DNA from: Bacillus sp. Marseille-Q3570
GTDB taxonomy: Bacteria > Bacillota > Bacilli > Bacillales > Fictibacillaceae
Direction of reading: 5' to 3'
Length of the DNA: 64,000 nt
Assembly (NCBI RefSeq): GCF_946151055.1
Contig: NZ_CAMGYZ010000010.1
Span: forward strand, 1 to 64,000
Part shown: positions 27,199-36,457 of the stretch, piece after piece
Position numbering within the stretch: position 1 is the stretch's first letter
Layout: each line of letters starts with the position of its first letter
Position numbers and translations under genes: made by a program
Notes under the pieces: model-generated
What the model was told of the DNA's origin: nothing
Seen by the model: only the letters and a program-made list of their open reading frames with translations
The model's database searches: none

Positions 27199-27834
27199 AT
27201 GAATCAAATAGCAACAGATCTTCATCCTGTCTTCAAGCGGTATATACCCATCGCTGAAGGCATTGCGAAAACATTCGGGAGCCATTGTGAGGTGGTCGTC
27301 CATGACCTGACAAATGTCTCTGCCTCGGTGGTTGCGATCTTCAACGGTCATGTAACTGGGAGGCAGGTTGGTTCTACGATTACGAGTTTCGGACTGAATC
27401 TCCTCCGGAAAGTCGGGAAGGACACAGATAGTCTCTTAAACTATGTAGACGATGATGTGAGGGGGAAGCGGGTGAAGTCCAGTTCTGTGTACATCAGGAA
27501 TGATGATGGCCAGATACTAGGTTGCCTTAGCATCAACCTCGATATCACCCACTATTCCATCGCAGAAAACTTGTTGGCTGAAATCACCTCTTCTAAGAAA
27601 GATGAGGAATCATCGGAACTATCCATCTCACAATTTGAAAACCAAATGATTGAAAAAGCAGTGGGGAAAATCGGAAAGCCGATCCAGATGATGGGCAAGT
27701 CCGAACGCATGGAATTCATCTATCTGCTTGATGAAATGGGATTGTTCCGCATAAAGGGATCGATCCAGAATGTCGCCTCACTGCTTGGGGTTTCGAAATT
27801 CACAATCTATAACTATCTGGATAAAAAAACATAG
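27199..27834 (+). CDS. YheO-like PAS and HTH transcriptional regulator
   Basis: A 211-residue regulator. The N-terminal YheO-like PAS domain (about 10-125) includes FGSHCEVVVHDLTN and GCLSINLDITHY; the C-terminal HTH_22 (about 165-211) includes IKGSIQNVASLLGVSKFTIYNYL. ATG 27199 is preferred because TCTGGGGG lies 7 bases upstream; the TTG at 27193 is too close to it. It is followed after 24 bases by the AbgT gene and is the probable local regulator of the transporter and hydrolases. Related DauR regulates D-amino-acid catabolism, but the ligand here is unknown. Confidence 0.85.
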   Translation: MNQIATDLHPVFKRYIPIAEGIAKTFGSHCEVVVHDLTNVSASVVAIFNGHVTGRQVGSTITSFGLNLLRKVGKDTDSLLNYVDDDVRGKRVKSSSVYIRNDDGQILGCLSINLDITHYSIAENLLAEITSSKKDEESSELSISQFENQMIEKAVGKIGKPIQMMGKSERMEFIYLLDEMGLFRIKGSIQNVASLLGVSKFTIYNYLDKKT

Positions 27835-27858
27835 CAACATAAACTAGGAGGGGTAACA

Positions 27859-29412
27859 ATGAGCATGCTAGAGCTCGGAAAACAGGGGGAAGTCAAAAAA
27901 AGAAGTTTTTTCAACAGGTTCCTGGATTGGATTGAAAAATACGGGAACAAACTGCCAGACGTACTTACGTTGTTTGCGATTTTTACAGGTCTTATTTTAG
28001 TCTCATCCTTTATTGCTGGGAAGTTGAAATGGAGTGCAGTGAACCCTGCTACGAAAGAAACGATTACGGCAGTGAACCTGCTTGATGGAAAAGGTATTGT
28101 GAAGATCCTTACCGAAATGGTCAATAACTTCATGTCGTTCCCGCCACTCGGTCTTGTACTCGTGGTCATGCTGGGGGTCGGACTTGCTGAATCGACAGGT
28201 CTTGTTTCAGCGTTCATGAGAAGGGTCGTCCTTGCATCACCGAAAATTCTGATCCTGCCGATCATCGTCTTGATCGGGATGCTCGGAAATGCTGCTGCAG
28301 ATGCTGCACTGATCGTCCTGCCGCCGATTGCAGCCCTCGTGTTCATGACATTGGGAAGACATCCGATTGCTGGCCTTGCGTTAGGTTATGCAGCGGTATC
28401 AGGTGGTTTCAGTGCCAACCTGATCCTGAACATGCTCGATGCGTTAGTCGCTGGTTTTACGATTTCAAGTGCACAGATCATCGACCCGAATTATGATGCA
28501 AGTCCTGCGATGAACTATTACTTCTTGTTTGCATCGACATTCGTCTTATTGCCAGTCGCCGTATTCGTCTGTTCCAAAATCGTTGAACCTCGTCTTGGCG
28601 AATATACGTTGGAGGCACAGGTTGATACGAAAACGGAACTTACGAAAGAAGAAAAACGTGGTTTGCGCTGGGCTGGTGTTTCTGTTGTTCTATTCCTCGC
28701 CATCATGGCGTTCATGACGATTCCGGAGAATGCACTTTTACGGAATGCAGAGACCGGTTCGCTCGTGGAAGAGTCGCCGTTCATGGAAGGGCTTGTGCCG
28801 CTTATGCTGTTTTTCTTCTTCATTCCTGCACTCTTTTTCGGAATCGGGTCGAAAGTCATCAAGTCGGATAAAGATGTCGCCGAGCATCTGACAAAAGCGA
28901 TGTCAGGCATGGGATATTATATCGTCCTTGCCTTTATCGCAGCACAAATGATCACGTATTTCAACTGGAGCAACCTTGGATCGATCATTGCAATCAAAGG
29001 AGCGGCTTTCTTACAAAGTACGGGACTTACCGGGCTGCCGATGCTGATCGCCTTCATCCTGTTCTGTGCGGTCGTCAACCTGCTGATCGCCAGTTCTTCA
29101 GCAAAATGGGCATTGCTTGGACCGGTTTTCGTACCGATGTTCATGCTCCTCGGTTATAGTCCAGCGTTTACACAGCTGGCCTATCGTATCGGAGACTCGA
29201 TTACGAATACAATCACGCCGATGCTTGCTTACTTCGCGATCCTCCTCACCTTTGCGAAGAAATACGATCCGAAGATGGGGGTCGGAACACTCATGTCTGT
29301 CCTTCTCCCATACTCGATCGGATTCACGATTTTCTGGACGATCTTGTTTGCCGTATGGTACTTCCTGGGATTGCCGATCGGACCAGGGGAGTACATCCAT
29401 TTGAAAAACTGA
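27859..29412 (+). CDS. abgT: AbgT family transporter (p-aminobenzoyl-glutamate type)
   Basis: A 517-residue membrane protein with about 11-13 helices. Family blocks: NKLPDVLTLFAIFTGLILV, GVGLAESTGLVSAFMR, LPPIAALVFMTLGRHPIAGL, SSSAKWALLGPVFVPMFMLL and SITNTITPMLAYFA. GGAGGGG precedes the ATG. Known members import p-aminobenzoyl-glutamate or export sulfonamides. The three amidohydrolases downstream support uptake of an N-acylated amino acid or dipeptide. Distance to the next gene is 90 bases, with the same direction. Confidence 0.88.
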   Translation: MSMLELGKQGEVKKRSFFNRFLDWIEKYGNKLPDVLTLFAIFTGLILVSSFIAGKLKWSAVNPATKETITAVNLLDGKGIVKILTEMVNNFMSFPPLGLVLVVMLGVGLAESTGLVSAFMRRVVLASPKILILPIIVLIGMLGNAAADAALIVLPPIAALVFMTLGRHPIAGLALGYAAVSGGFSANLILNMLDALVAGFTISSAQIIDPNYDASPAMNYYFLFASTFVLLPVAVFVCSKIVEPRLGEYTLEAQVDTKTELTKEEKRGLRWAGVSVVLFLAIMAFMTIPENALLRNAETGSLVEESPFMEGLVPLMLFFFFIPALFFGIGSKVIKSDKDVAEHLTKAMSGMGYYIVLAFIAAQMITYFNWSNLGSIIAIKGAAFLQSTGLTGLPMLIAFILFCAVVNLLIASSSAKWALLGPVFVPMFMLLGYSPAFTQLAYRIGDSITNTITPMLAYFAILLTFAKKYDPKMGVGTLMSVLLPYSIGFTIFWTILFAVWYFLGLPIGPGEYIHLKN

Positions 29413-29502
29413 TCACTTTAAAACAGGGAGGATTCCAGAGGTGGGGTCCTTCCTACCCTGATTTTTATATGGAGTATTAAAAAAGGAAAAGGAGGGGTAC
29501 TG

Positions 29503-30708
29503 GTGAAAACAAAAATAAGGAACTTTCAACTGTTTGATGGATATGAACTGCATGCTGATAAGACGACGATCGTTTTCGATGAAACAGAAATCATAGCGAT
29601 CGGCCAGGAGGCAAATGGAATCGATGCGGATCAAGTGATCGATGGGGAAGGATTGACCTGTCTGCCTGGATTGATGGATTGTCATGTACACCTGACGATG
29701 GATGGGAATCCGGATCCATTCCGTGACCTGTCCGGAAATTCGGAGGCAGATGGTTCGTTCCGGGCTGTCCGTAATGCGCGTAGACAGTTGGATGCGGGGG
29801 TGACGACAGTCCGCAATGTCGGTTCTCAACACAATATTGACATTGCGCTTCGTAATGCAATCGAAAACGGGTTCATCGAAGGTCCTCGGGTCGTAGCATC
29901 CGGTAAACCGATCGTCATGACTGGTGGACATGGCCATAATATGGCGATAGAAGCGGATGGAGTCGATGAGATCCGCAAGGCAGCCAGAACCCAGCTGAAA
30001 GCAGGAGCCGACCTGTTGAAGCTGATGGCTACCGGCGGTGTGATGACGCCAGGAGTCGATCCTGGTGCGACCCAGCTTGATGAGGACGAATTACGGTGTG
30101 CCTGTAACGAAGCCTCAAAAGCCGGGAAAACGACAGCAGCACATGCGCAAGGGAGGGAAGGCATCAAGAATGCAATCCGTGCGGGGATTACGACTGTGGA
30201 ACATGGGATCTACCTTGATGAAGAATTGATCGGGATGATGCTCGAGTCTGGTACATACCTCGTACCGACCCTGTCAGCGCCATTTTACATTGCTGAAAAT
30301 GGGTTGGAAGGCGGGATCCCTCAACATGCCATCGATAAAACGAAAGTCGTCATGGATGTCCATAAAAACAGCTTCATCCAGGCATACAGGGCTGGTGTGA
30401 AAATTGCAGCCGGGACCGATGCAGGAACTCCGTTCAATCAGCATGGAGACTTTCTGAAAGAGCTTGAACTGATGGTCGAATATGGGATGGAGGTAGAAGA
30501 CGCACTCCGCTCTGCGACCATCATCGCAGCTGATGCGATGAATATTTTACAAAGAACAGGATCTGTCGAGGAAAGGAAGGCAGCTGACCTATTGTTTGTG
30601 AAAGGCAATCCACTAGAGGACATATCGATTGTACGAAACGTAGCGTATGTGTTTAAAGAAGGAAAATGCGTGGTTGCCAATCGAGAAAAGACACCTCATA
30701 AGGTTTAA
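29503..30708 (+). CDS. Metal-dependent amidohydrolase, Xaa-Pro / acyl-amino-acid dipeptidase-like
   Basis: A 401-residue TIM-barrel amidohydrolase of the imidazolonepropionase-like group. Ligands can be placed: His61 and His63 in DCHVHLTMDG, carboxylated Lys173 in LLKLMATGG, His214 in AAHAQG, His234 in VEHGIYLD and Asp306 in AAGTDAGTPF. This set fits a two-metal prolidase-like or N-acyl-amino-acid hydrolase. GTG start at 29503 after GGAGGGG. It lies inside the abgT gene cluster, 28 bases before the M20 gene. The exact substrate is unknown. Confidence 0.85.
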   Translation: MKTKIRNFQLFDGYELHADKTTIVFDETEIIAIGQEANGIDADQVIDGEGLTCLPGLMDCHVHLTMDGNPDPFRDLSGNSEADGSFRAVRNARRQLDAGVTTVRNVGSQHNIDIALRNAIENGFIEGPRVVASGKPIVMTGGHGHNMAIEADGVDEIRKAARTQLKAGADLLKLMATGGVMTPGVDPGATQLDEDELRCACNEASKAGKTTAAHAQGREGIKNAIRAGITTVEHGIYLDEELIGMMLESGTYLVPTLSAPFYIAENGLEGGIPQHAIDKTKVVMDVHKNSFIQAYRAGVKIAAGTDAGTPFNQHGDFLKELELMVEYGMEVEDALRSATIIAADAMNILQRTGSVEERKAADLLFVKGNPLEDISIVRNVAYVFKEGKCVVANREKTPHKV

Positions 30709-30735
30709 TTTCATTTGAGAAGGGATGAGTAAAAG

Positions 30736-31944
30736 ATGGAAAAATTATTTGCAAAGTTGGAAGAGCAATATGAAGAGATGGTAGATATCCGCCGTCACTT
30801 GCATCAAAATCCTGAGCTCTCTTTTGAGGAAGTAGAAACACCGAAATTTATTGCCGCGTACCATGAAAAACTAGGCCATGAAGTTCGGACAGGAGTCGGC
30901 GGCAGAGGGGTCGTTGCTAAACTGAAAGGCGCCAAACCTGGCAAAACAGTCGCACTTCGAGCAGACTTCGATGCGCTTCCGATCCAGGAAGAAAACGATC
31001 TGCCTTACAAGTCGAATGTGGATGGTGTCATGCATGCATGCGGACATGATGGACATACGGCAACCTTGCTCGGTCTGGCCAAGGCATTGAACAGCATGCA
31101 AGATGAACTTGAAGGTACAGTCGTCTTCATCCACCAACATGCTGAAGAATTGCAGCCAGGCGGTGCGATCTCGATGATCGAAGATGGCTGTCTTGAAGGC
31201 GTGGATGTCATTTTCGGAACTCACCTCTGGGCAACAAGTCCTGTCGGTGAGATCGGTTACCGTTCAGGTCCGATCATGGCAGCGGCAGATCGTTTTACTG
31301 TCACGATCCAGGGGAAAGGCGGGCATGGCGCTCAGCCTCACCGAACAAAAGATGCAGTCGTGATCGGGGCCCAGGCGGTGACGAACCTGCAACAACTCGT
31401 CAGCCGAAGGGTCGATCCGCTTGAATCTGCTGTCGTATCGGTCGGAGCGTTTGAAGCGATCAATGCCTTCAATGTCATCGCGGATACGGTGAAACTCACT
31501 GGGACAGTTAGAACGTTTAACGAAGATGTACGCGATCTCCTCGAAAATGAGATTGAGAGAGTCGTAAAAGGAACGTGTATCACATCGGATGCAGACTATA
31601 CGTATAACTTCTATAGAGGATATCCGGCAACGGAAAACCATCCTGAGGAAACGGAATTCGTGGCACAGCTTGCACAATCTGTACCTGGTGTGACGGAGGT
31701 AAAAGAAGTGCCGCCGGAAATGGGTGGGGAAGATTTCGCATATTATCTCCAGCAAGTAAAAGGAACGTTCTTCTTTACAGGAGCACAAGATGTGGACTGG
31801 GATGTGACCTATCCGCATCACCATCCGAAGTTCAAGATCGATGAGCGTGCATTGCTTGTCGCCGCAAACACACTCGGAGCAGCGACCCTAACTTATCTGA
31901 AGCAAGGAACAGCACAACCAAGCCAAGAAGTGAAAGTGAAATAG
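30736..31944 (+). CDS. M20D family amidohydrolase (AbgB / hippurate hydrolase-like)
   Basis: A 402-residue M20 zinc peptidase. The metal and catalytic motifs are visible: RADFDALPIQEEN, MHACGHDGHTATLLG, QHAEELQPGGA and GGEDFAYYLQQV; the dimerisation domain lies in the middle (about 180-290). These enzymes hydrolyse N-acyl amino acids such as hippurate or aminobenzoyl-glutamate, which agrees with AbgT upstream. It is the third gene in the row. A hairpin with T residues follows at 31953. Confidence 0.88.
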   Translation: MEKLFAKLEEQYEEMVDIRRHLHQNPELSFEEVETPKFIAAYHEKLGHEVRTGVGGRGVVAKLKGAKPGKTVALRADFDALPIQEENDLPYKSNVDGVMHACGHDGHTATLLGLAKALNSMQDELEGTVVFIHQHAEELQPGGAISMIEDGCLEGVDVIFGTHLWATSPVGEIGYRSGPIMAAADRFTVTIQGKGGHGAQPHRTKDAVVIGAQAVTNLQQLVSRRVDPLESAVVSVGAFEAINAFNVIADTVKLTGTVRTFNEDVRDLLENEIERVVKGTCITSDADYTYNFYRGYPATENHPEETEFVAQLAQSVPGVTEVKEVPPEMGGEDFAYYLQQVKGTFFFTGAQDVDWDVTYPHHHPKFKIDERALLVAANTLGAATLTYLKQGTAQPSQEVKVK

Positions 31945-31952
31945 AGTTGAAG

Positions 31953-31988
31953 AGGAGGACCGGTCCATGGTGTTTGGACCTCCTCTTT
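31953..31988 (+). terminator. Hairpin terminator after the M20 gene
   Basis: AAGAGGAGGACC and GGACCTCCTCTT pair with one mismatch, followed by TT. It separates the M20 gene from the following hydrolase gene. Confidence 0.6.
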
Positions 31989-31993
31989 TCGAT

Positions 31994-32119
31994 TTGTCAC
32001 GATAAACGCTGTTTTTGTTGTGATTTTCTAATTTGTTGTCCCGATCATTTGGAGTTTTTTCGCAATAATTTGAGATGTTGTCGTGATTATCCGGAATCAT
32101 GTTGTGATTATACCGATGC
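31994..32119. repeat. Diverged tandem array, six units of 21 nt
   Basis: Units start at 31994, 32015, 32036, 32057, 32078 and 32099. Most begin TTGT and have GAT at positions 8-10, for example TTGTCGTGATTATCCGGAAT. The period is exactly 21. It lies wholly in the gap before the hydrolase gene. A second 21-nt array is at 55286-55390. Confidence 0.65.
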
Positions 32120-32142
32120 ACGACTTTATAGAGGAGGCTGAC

Positions 32143-33429
32143 ATGTTACAACGACTGCTATCAAACTACGATTCTAGCTTGGATCATTCAGGCGTAAATG
32201 GAGAACGGCTTGCAAATCGTCTGGCGGAACTTTCTGAAATTGGCCGTACTTCAGAGAACGGTTCGTATCGTCTCGGTTTTTCTGCAGAAGAGCGACAGGC
32301 GAAGGAACTCGTGAAAAAGTGGATGACTGAAGCGGGTCTCACCGTCAAAGAAGATGGAGCAGGAAATGTATTTGGGAGAAAAGAGGGGAGCCGCGATCTT
32401 CCTGCCATATTATCGGGTTCCCATGTTGACAGCGTGCCGAATGGTGGTCATTTTGACGGTCCGCTCGGGGTACTTTCCGCCCTTGAAGTAGCACAAGCCT
32501 GGCAGGAAACAGGTTATGTACCTGAGCGTCCGTTTGAAGTCGTCATTTTTTCAGATGAGGAAGGATCCCGGTTCAACGGCGGATTGACCGGGAGTACAGC
32601 CTTTGTTGGAGAACTGGATCTTGAACGTCAGCGGACAATGACGGATAAAGATGGTTTGTCATTTGAACACGTTCTCGAAAAGGACGGGTTATCCATCGAA
32701 ACCATTGCAGTGGCGAAGCGAAATGCAGAAGACGTCGCCATGTTCGTCGAAGTCCATATTGAGCAGGGAAAACGCCTCGAGAAAAATGATCTGCCGGTTG
32801 GAATCGTAACAGGAATCGCCGGCCCGGTCTGGCTGGAACTCACTTTTGATGGAGAAGCAGGCCATGCTGGGAACACACCAATGAATGACCGAAGGGACGC
32901 GCTTGCTGCTGCCAGTGCTTTTATCGGAAAAGTCCAGGAACTTCCGGGGACGATCAGTGAATCGGCTGTCGCAACAATTGGCAAGCTTGAGGTCCATCCG
33001 AACGGCGTCAATGTCATTCCTGGACAGGTGAAGTTATACGTGGATGCCCGGGATATTCATGAAGAGACAAGAGATCAGCTCATAATTCAGATCCTGGAAG
33101 CTGCCGAGGTGATTTCTGGGCAAACCGGGGTGGACGTAACCTGGAAAGAAATGATAAGGAAGCAACCGGTCCCGATACGAAAAGATTTACAGGATTTTTT
33201 CAGTAATGCGGTAGAAGCGAATGGAATCCAACCATACTTTTTACCAAGCGGAGCTGGCCATGATGCGATGATCGTAGGAAGACACATCCCAGCTGCGATG
33301 CTTTTTGTAAGGAGTCAGGATGGAGTCAGCCACAACCCAGCAGAATGGTCTTCTCTGAACGATTGCGTCCAGGGTGTACATGTACTGAAGACATTCCTTG
33401 AACGAAGTATGGATGAACTACCAGAATAA
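32143..33429 (+). CDS. Zn-dependent amidase, allantoate / N-carbamoyl-L-amino-acid hydrolase type
   Basis: A 428-residue M20-type amidase of the AllC/HyuC group. Metal and catalytic blocks are GSHVDSVPNGGHFDGPLGV, SDEEGSRFNGGLTGS, VEVHIEQG and PSGAGHDAMIVGR. Members hydrolyse allantoate, ureidoglycolate or N-carbamoyl amino acids. ATG 32143 follows GAGGAGG; the in-frame GTG at 32083 has no such site and lies inside the tandem repeats. It has the same direction as the abgT cluster, though a terminator and the repeats intervene. A 90-bp repeat starts right after it. Confidence 0.85.
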   Translation: MLQRLLSNYDSSLDHSGVNGERLANRLAELSEIGRTSENGSYRLGFSAEERQAKELVKKWMTEAGLTVKEDGAGNVFGRKEGSRDLPAILSGSHVDSVPNGGHFDGPLGVLSALEVAQAWQETGYVPERPFEVVIFSDEEGSRFNGGLTGSTAFVGELDLERQRTMTDKDGLSFEHVLEKDGLSIETIAVAKRNAEDVAMFVEVHIEQGKRLEKNDLPVGIVTGIAGPVWLELTFDGEAGHAGNTPMNDRRDALAAASAFIGKVQELPGTISESAVATIGKLEVHPNGVNVIPGQVKLYVDARDIHEETRDQLIIQILEAAEVISGQTGVDVTWKEMIRKQPVPIRKDLQDFFSNAVEANGIQPYFLPSGAGHDAMIVGRHIPAAMLFVRSQDGVSHNPAEWSSLNDCVQGVHVLKTFLERSMDELPE

Positions 33430-33432
33430 CGT

Positions 33433-33522
33433 GTCGAAAAAACAAAGCGGACTATAGTAATCCTCCAGACGAGTTATGTCGCAAATGTGTTGTAGAACAT
33501 TCGGTGTTTTACGCCATATTTG
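33433..33522 (+). repeat. 90-bp direct repeat, left copy, bounding the mevalonate cassette
   Basis: Starts GTCGAAAAAACAAAGCGG and ends CCATATTTG. It matches 38119-38208 at 89 of 90 bases (the only difference is G versus T at 33513). Next to the left copy, TAATCCTCCA (33458-33467) and TGGAGGATTA (33523-33533 region) form an inverted repeat. A diverged relative is at 41951. Confidence 0.9.
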
Positions 33523-33646
33523 ATGGAGGATTATTTTTTGTACAATAATAAGTCGTTTTATAGGAACTAATTAACAACCCCAAAGACCTATATAGGAATT
33601 TCGAGCTAATCATAGAATGAATATTATGATAGAAGGAGGTTTTAGT

Positions 33647-35014
33647 ATGTTGAGGAATCAACCGACAATGGAATATAAGCTTGTCCTTGATCACATGCAT
33701 GAAGGTGTAATTATTATAGACTCAGAAACGAGAGTACTTTATGCAAATAAATCCTATTACGAAATTCTTGGTATATCCGTTGATAGCATTCACAATAAAC
33801 CATTAAAAGAAAGTCAGCCCAATGCAAGGATTATAAAGGTTTTGGAAACAGGAACTCCTGTCATCAATTCTGAATTTCTTGTTGATACAACCAGTATAAG
33901 AGTGGTGGCAAATATTATCCCTATCAAGATTGATGGTGAAATCTCTGGAGCAGTATCGGTGTTCAGAGATGTAACGGAAGTAACAGAGCTAACAACAGAA
34001 TTAGAAAGATTAAAAGGATATACCAAATATCTAGAAGAAGAATTGATGAGCCATAAAGAGAGGAAGTTATTTAATGGACTCGTAGGCAGTGATCAAAAAA
34101 TACAGATGGTTATGGAAAAGATAAACAAGGTGGCAAGAACGGATACTACCGTTCTTATTACAGGCGAGAGTGGGACTGGTAAGGAAGTGGTTGCAAATTC
34201 AATCTATAATATCAGTTCTAGATTTGGAAAACCATTCATTAAAGTAAACTGTGCTGCTATACCTGAATCTCTATTGGAAAGTGAATTTTTCGGATATGAA
34301 GAAGGTGCTTTTACCGGTTCAAAAAAAGGAGGAAAGATTGGAAAATTTGAACTAGCTAATACTGGGACAATATTTTTAGATGAAATCGGTGAGATGCCTC
34401 CCAGTCTTCAAGCAAAATTACTCCGTGTTCTCCAAGAAAGAGTTATTGAAAAAATCGGGGGTACCTCTTCAATAAGAATTGATGTACGTATCATAGCCGC
34501 CACAAATGCAAACCTAAAAGACCTTGTGGAAAAAAGGAAGTTTAGGGAGGACCTTTATTATAGACTAAATGTTTTTCCTATTGATCTCCCTCCTTTAAAA
34601 GAGCGTCAAACTGACATTTTACCGTTAGCTATACAATTCTTAAAAGAATTCTGCAATGAGCATAAAAAACAGCTTTCTTTTTCAGCTGAAGTCCAACATG
34701 TATTTAAATCCTATCAATGGCCCGGAAATATTCGGGAATTAAAAAATGTGATTGAATATGCCGTCATAATGTGTGAAAAAAGCGGAAGAATTACTTTGGA
34801 CTTGCTACCCGATTATTTAAATAGTTCTAACCAAATGACTAACAATATGGAAACAGACAACATCCTGCTGTATAAACAATTTGAGCAAATTGAAGAACAG
34901 GCGATAAGAGAAGCATTGATCAAAACAAAAGGGCACCGATCAGATGCAATAAAATTATTAGGGTTAAGTCGGAAAAAATTTTATAAAAAAATAAATGAGT
35001 ATGGGATTTTTTAA
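33647..35014 (+). CDS. Sigma-54-dependent activator with PAS sensor
   Basis: A 455-residue activator of the RocR/LevR-like type. PAS domain at about 10-110 (HEGVIIIDSETRVLYANKSY), AAA+ domain at about 135-370 and a Fis-type HTH at the end (AIKLLGLSRKKFYKKINE). The AAA+ part has Walker A GESGTGKE, the sigma-54 loop GAFTGS (S instead of the usual A) and Walker B GTIFLDEIGEMP. ATG 33647 follows AAGGAGG. It is immediately upstream of a -24/-12 promoter and the HMG-CoA reductase gene, so it is probably the mevalonate-responsive activator. Composition is AT-rich like the rest of the cassette. Confidence 0.92.
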   Translation: MLRNQPTMEYKLVLDHMHEGVIIIDSETRVLYANKSYYEILGISVDSIHNKPLKESQPNARIIKVLETGTPVINSEFLVDTTSIRVVANIIPIKIDGEISGAVSVFRDVTEVTELTTELERLKGYTKYLEEELMSHKERKLFNGLVGSDQKIQMVMEKINKVARTDTTVLITGESGTGKEVVANSIYNISSRFGKPFIKVNCAAIPESLLESEFFGYEEGAFTGSKKGGKIGKFELANTGTIFLDEIGEMPPSLQAKLLRVLQERVIEKIGGTSSIRIDVRIIAATNANLKDLVEKRKFREDLYYRLNVFPIDLPPLKERQTDILPLAIQFLKEFCNEHKKQLSFSAEVQHVFKSYQWPGNIRELKNVIEYAVIMCEKSGRITLDLLPDYLNSSNQMTNNMETDNILLYKQFEQIEEQAIREALIKTKGHRSDAIKLLGLSRKKFYKKINEYGIF

Positions 35015-35026
35015 CCTTAATTTGTT

Positions 35027-35097
35027 TCCTTACGAAACGAATATTTCGAAAAGAAACGAGAAAACGCTTTCAATTTGTATTAAATCGAAACGATTTA
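35027..35097 (+). promoter_or_regulatory. Candidate upstream activator sites of the sigma-54 activator
   Basis: Palindrome TAAATCG-AAA-CGATTTA (35081-35097), plus the related motifs TACGAAACGAAT and TCGAAAAGAAACGAG between 35031 and 35060. All share a CGAAA(A)CG-like core. They lie 45-115 bases upstream of the -24 element, the usual place for enhancer sites. Confidence 0.5.
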
Positions 35098-35140
35098 TCA
35101 GAAAAATAGAAAAAAACACAGTATTTCAAGGCTGAAAAGT

Positions 35141-35156
35141 TGGCACGTTTCTTGCT
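35141..35156 (+). promoter_or_regulatory. Sigma-54 (-24/-12) promoter of the HMG-CoA reductase operon
   Basis: TGGCAC-GTTTC-TTGCT matches the sigma-54 consensus TGGCAC-N5-TTGCW exactly. It lies 25 bases before the ATG of the reductase gene and directly downstream of the activator gene. Confidence 0.85.
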
Positions 35157-35180
35157 TTATATAAAGGAGGAGGTGCAAAC

Positions 35181-36452
35181 ATGAATTCTGAGATAAGTAA
35201 GTTTTACCAGATGGAATTGAAAGAACGGCAAGAATGGATGAAGGATCAAGCTGGATTATTTTCTGATCAAACAGTATTATTTGAAAACTTTGGATCACTT
35301 GGAGCAGATCTTTCTGATCAATTAATTGAAAATACAGTAGGTGTTATGGAGGTACCACTCGGTGTTGCTGTAAATTTCAAAGTAAATGGAAAGGATGTAT
35401 TGGTTCCTATGGCAGTGGAAGAATCATCAGTTATAGCTGCTGCAAGCCATGGAGCCAAATTATCAAGGAATACAGGAGGATTTAAAGCTACTACCTCTGA
35501 GCCAAAAATGTTTTCTCAAATACAATTGATCGGGATCTCTGATTTGTATGGAGCTAAAATGAAAATATTGGAAAATAAAGCTGCCTTATTAGAGCTTGCA
35601 AGAAAACAAGATCCTACTCTCGATAAGCTGGGTGGAGGCCCATGCGACCTGGAAGTTAGAATTTTTGATAAAGGTTATCAAAACATGCTAGTCGTCCACT
35701 TGGTTGTGAATACTCTTGATGCTATGGGAGCTAATGCTGTCAATACGATGGCGGAAAGCATTTCGCCTGAACTAGAACGAATAACAGGTGGAAAAGGATT
35801 GTTGAAAATTGTATCCAATCTAGCTGATAAGCGCTTGGCAAGAGCAAGATGTGTAATAAGGAAAGAGGATTTGATTGGTGAAGGGGTAATTGACCGTATC
35901 ATCAGTGCCTATCATTTTGCGGCACAGGATCCGTACAGAGCTGCCACTCATAATAAGGGAATCATGAATGGAATAAGTTCAGTCATACTCGCTACAGGTA
36001 ATGATACCAGAGCGGTTGAAGCTGGGGCTCATGCTTATGCAGCTCGCTTTGGCCAATATACTTCATTATCTACTTGGGAGAAGGATAAGAATGGTGATTT
36101 GGTAGGGACTTTGGAACTGCCAATGGCTGTCGGTATTATTGGAGGTGCAACTTCAATCCACCCTAAAGCAAAAGCAAATTTAAAATTGATGGATGTGACT
36201 AAATCAACGCAACTGGCAGAAATCATTGCATCTGTAGGATTAGCGCAAAATTTTACAGCGTTAAAAGCACTTGCAACGGATGGGATACAAAAAGGGCATA
36301 TGAAATTGCATGCTAAAAATATTGCTATGATGGCTGGAGCAGACGGTTCACAAGTTGATATGATAGCTGGCCAGCTTGTGAAAGAAGGGGATATCAAACT
36401 AGATCGGGCACAGCAGATACTAGAACAATTTAATTTAAAGAAAAAGGAGTGA
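35181..36452 (+). CDS. mvaA: Class II HMG-CoA reductase, degradative type (mevalonate to HMG-CoA)
   Basis: A 423-residue class II reductase close in plan to the Pseudomonas mevalonii enzyme. Visible: LIENTVGVMEVPLGVAVNF, the catalytic Glu in AVEESSVIAAAS (Glu80/81), the nucleotide-binding DAMGANAVNTM, Lys259 in THNKGIMNG, Asp275 in ATGNDTRAVEAG and His377 in KLHAKNIAM. All catalytic residues are kept. In the degradative direction it oxidises mevalonate with NAD and CoA to HMG-CoA; sigma-54 control and the linked permease argue for that rather than isoprenoid synthesis, since most Bacillus use the MEP pathway. HMG-CoA lyase is not in the window. An AAAGGAGGAGG site precedes the ATG. Confidence 0.9.
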   Translation: MNSEISKFYQMELKERQEWMKDQAGLFSDQTVLFENFGSLGADLSDQLIENTVGVMEVPLGVAVNFKVNGKDVLVPMAVEESSVIAAASHGAKLSRNTGGFKATTSEPKMFSQIQLIGISDLYGAKMKILENKAALLELARKQDPTLDKLGGGPCDLEVRIFDKGYQNMLVVHLVVNTLDAMGANAVNTMAESISPELERITGGKGLLKIVSNLADKRLARARCVIRKEDLIGEGVIDRIISAYHFAAQDPYRAATHNKGIMNGISSVILATGNDTRAVEAGAHAYAARFGQYTSLSTWEKDKNGDLVGTLELPMAVGIIGGATSIHPKAKANLKLMDVTKSTQLAEIIASVGLAQNFTALKALATDGIQKGHMKLHAKNIAMMAGADGSQVDMIAGQLVKEGDIKLDRAQQILEQFNLKKKE

Positions 36453-36457
36453 AAAAG

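Noticed and set aside
31994-32119. CRISPR array or coding heptad repeat
   Set aside because: No spacers; and although 21 is divisible by three, the register is interrupted by stops and there is no start signal.
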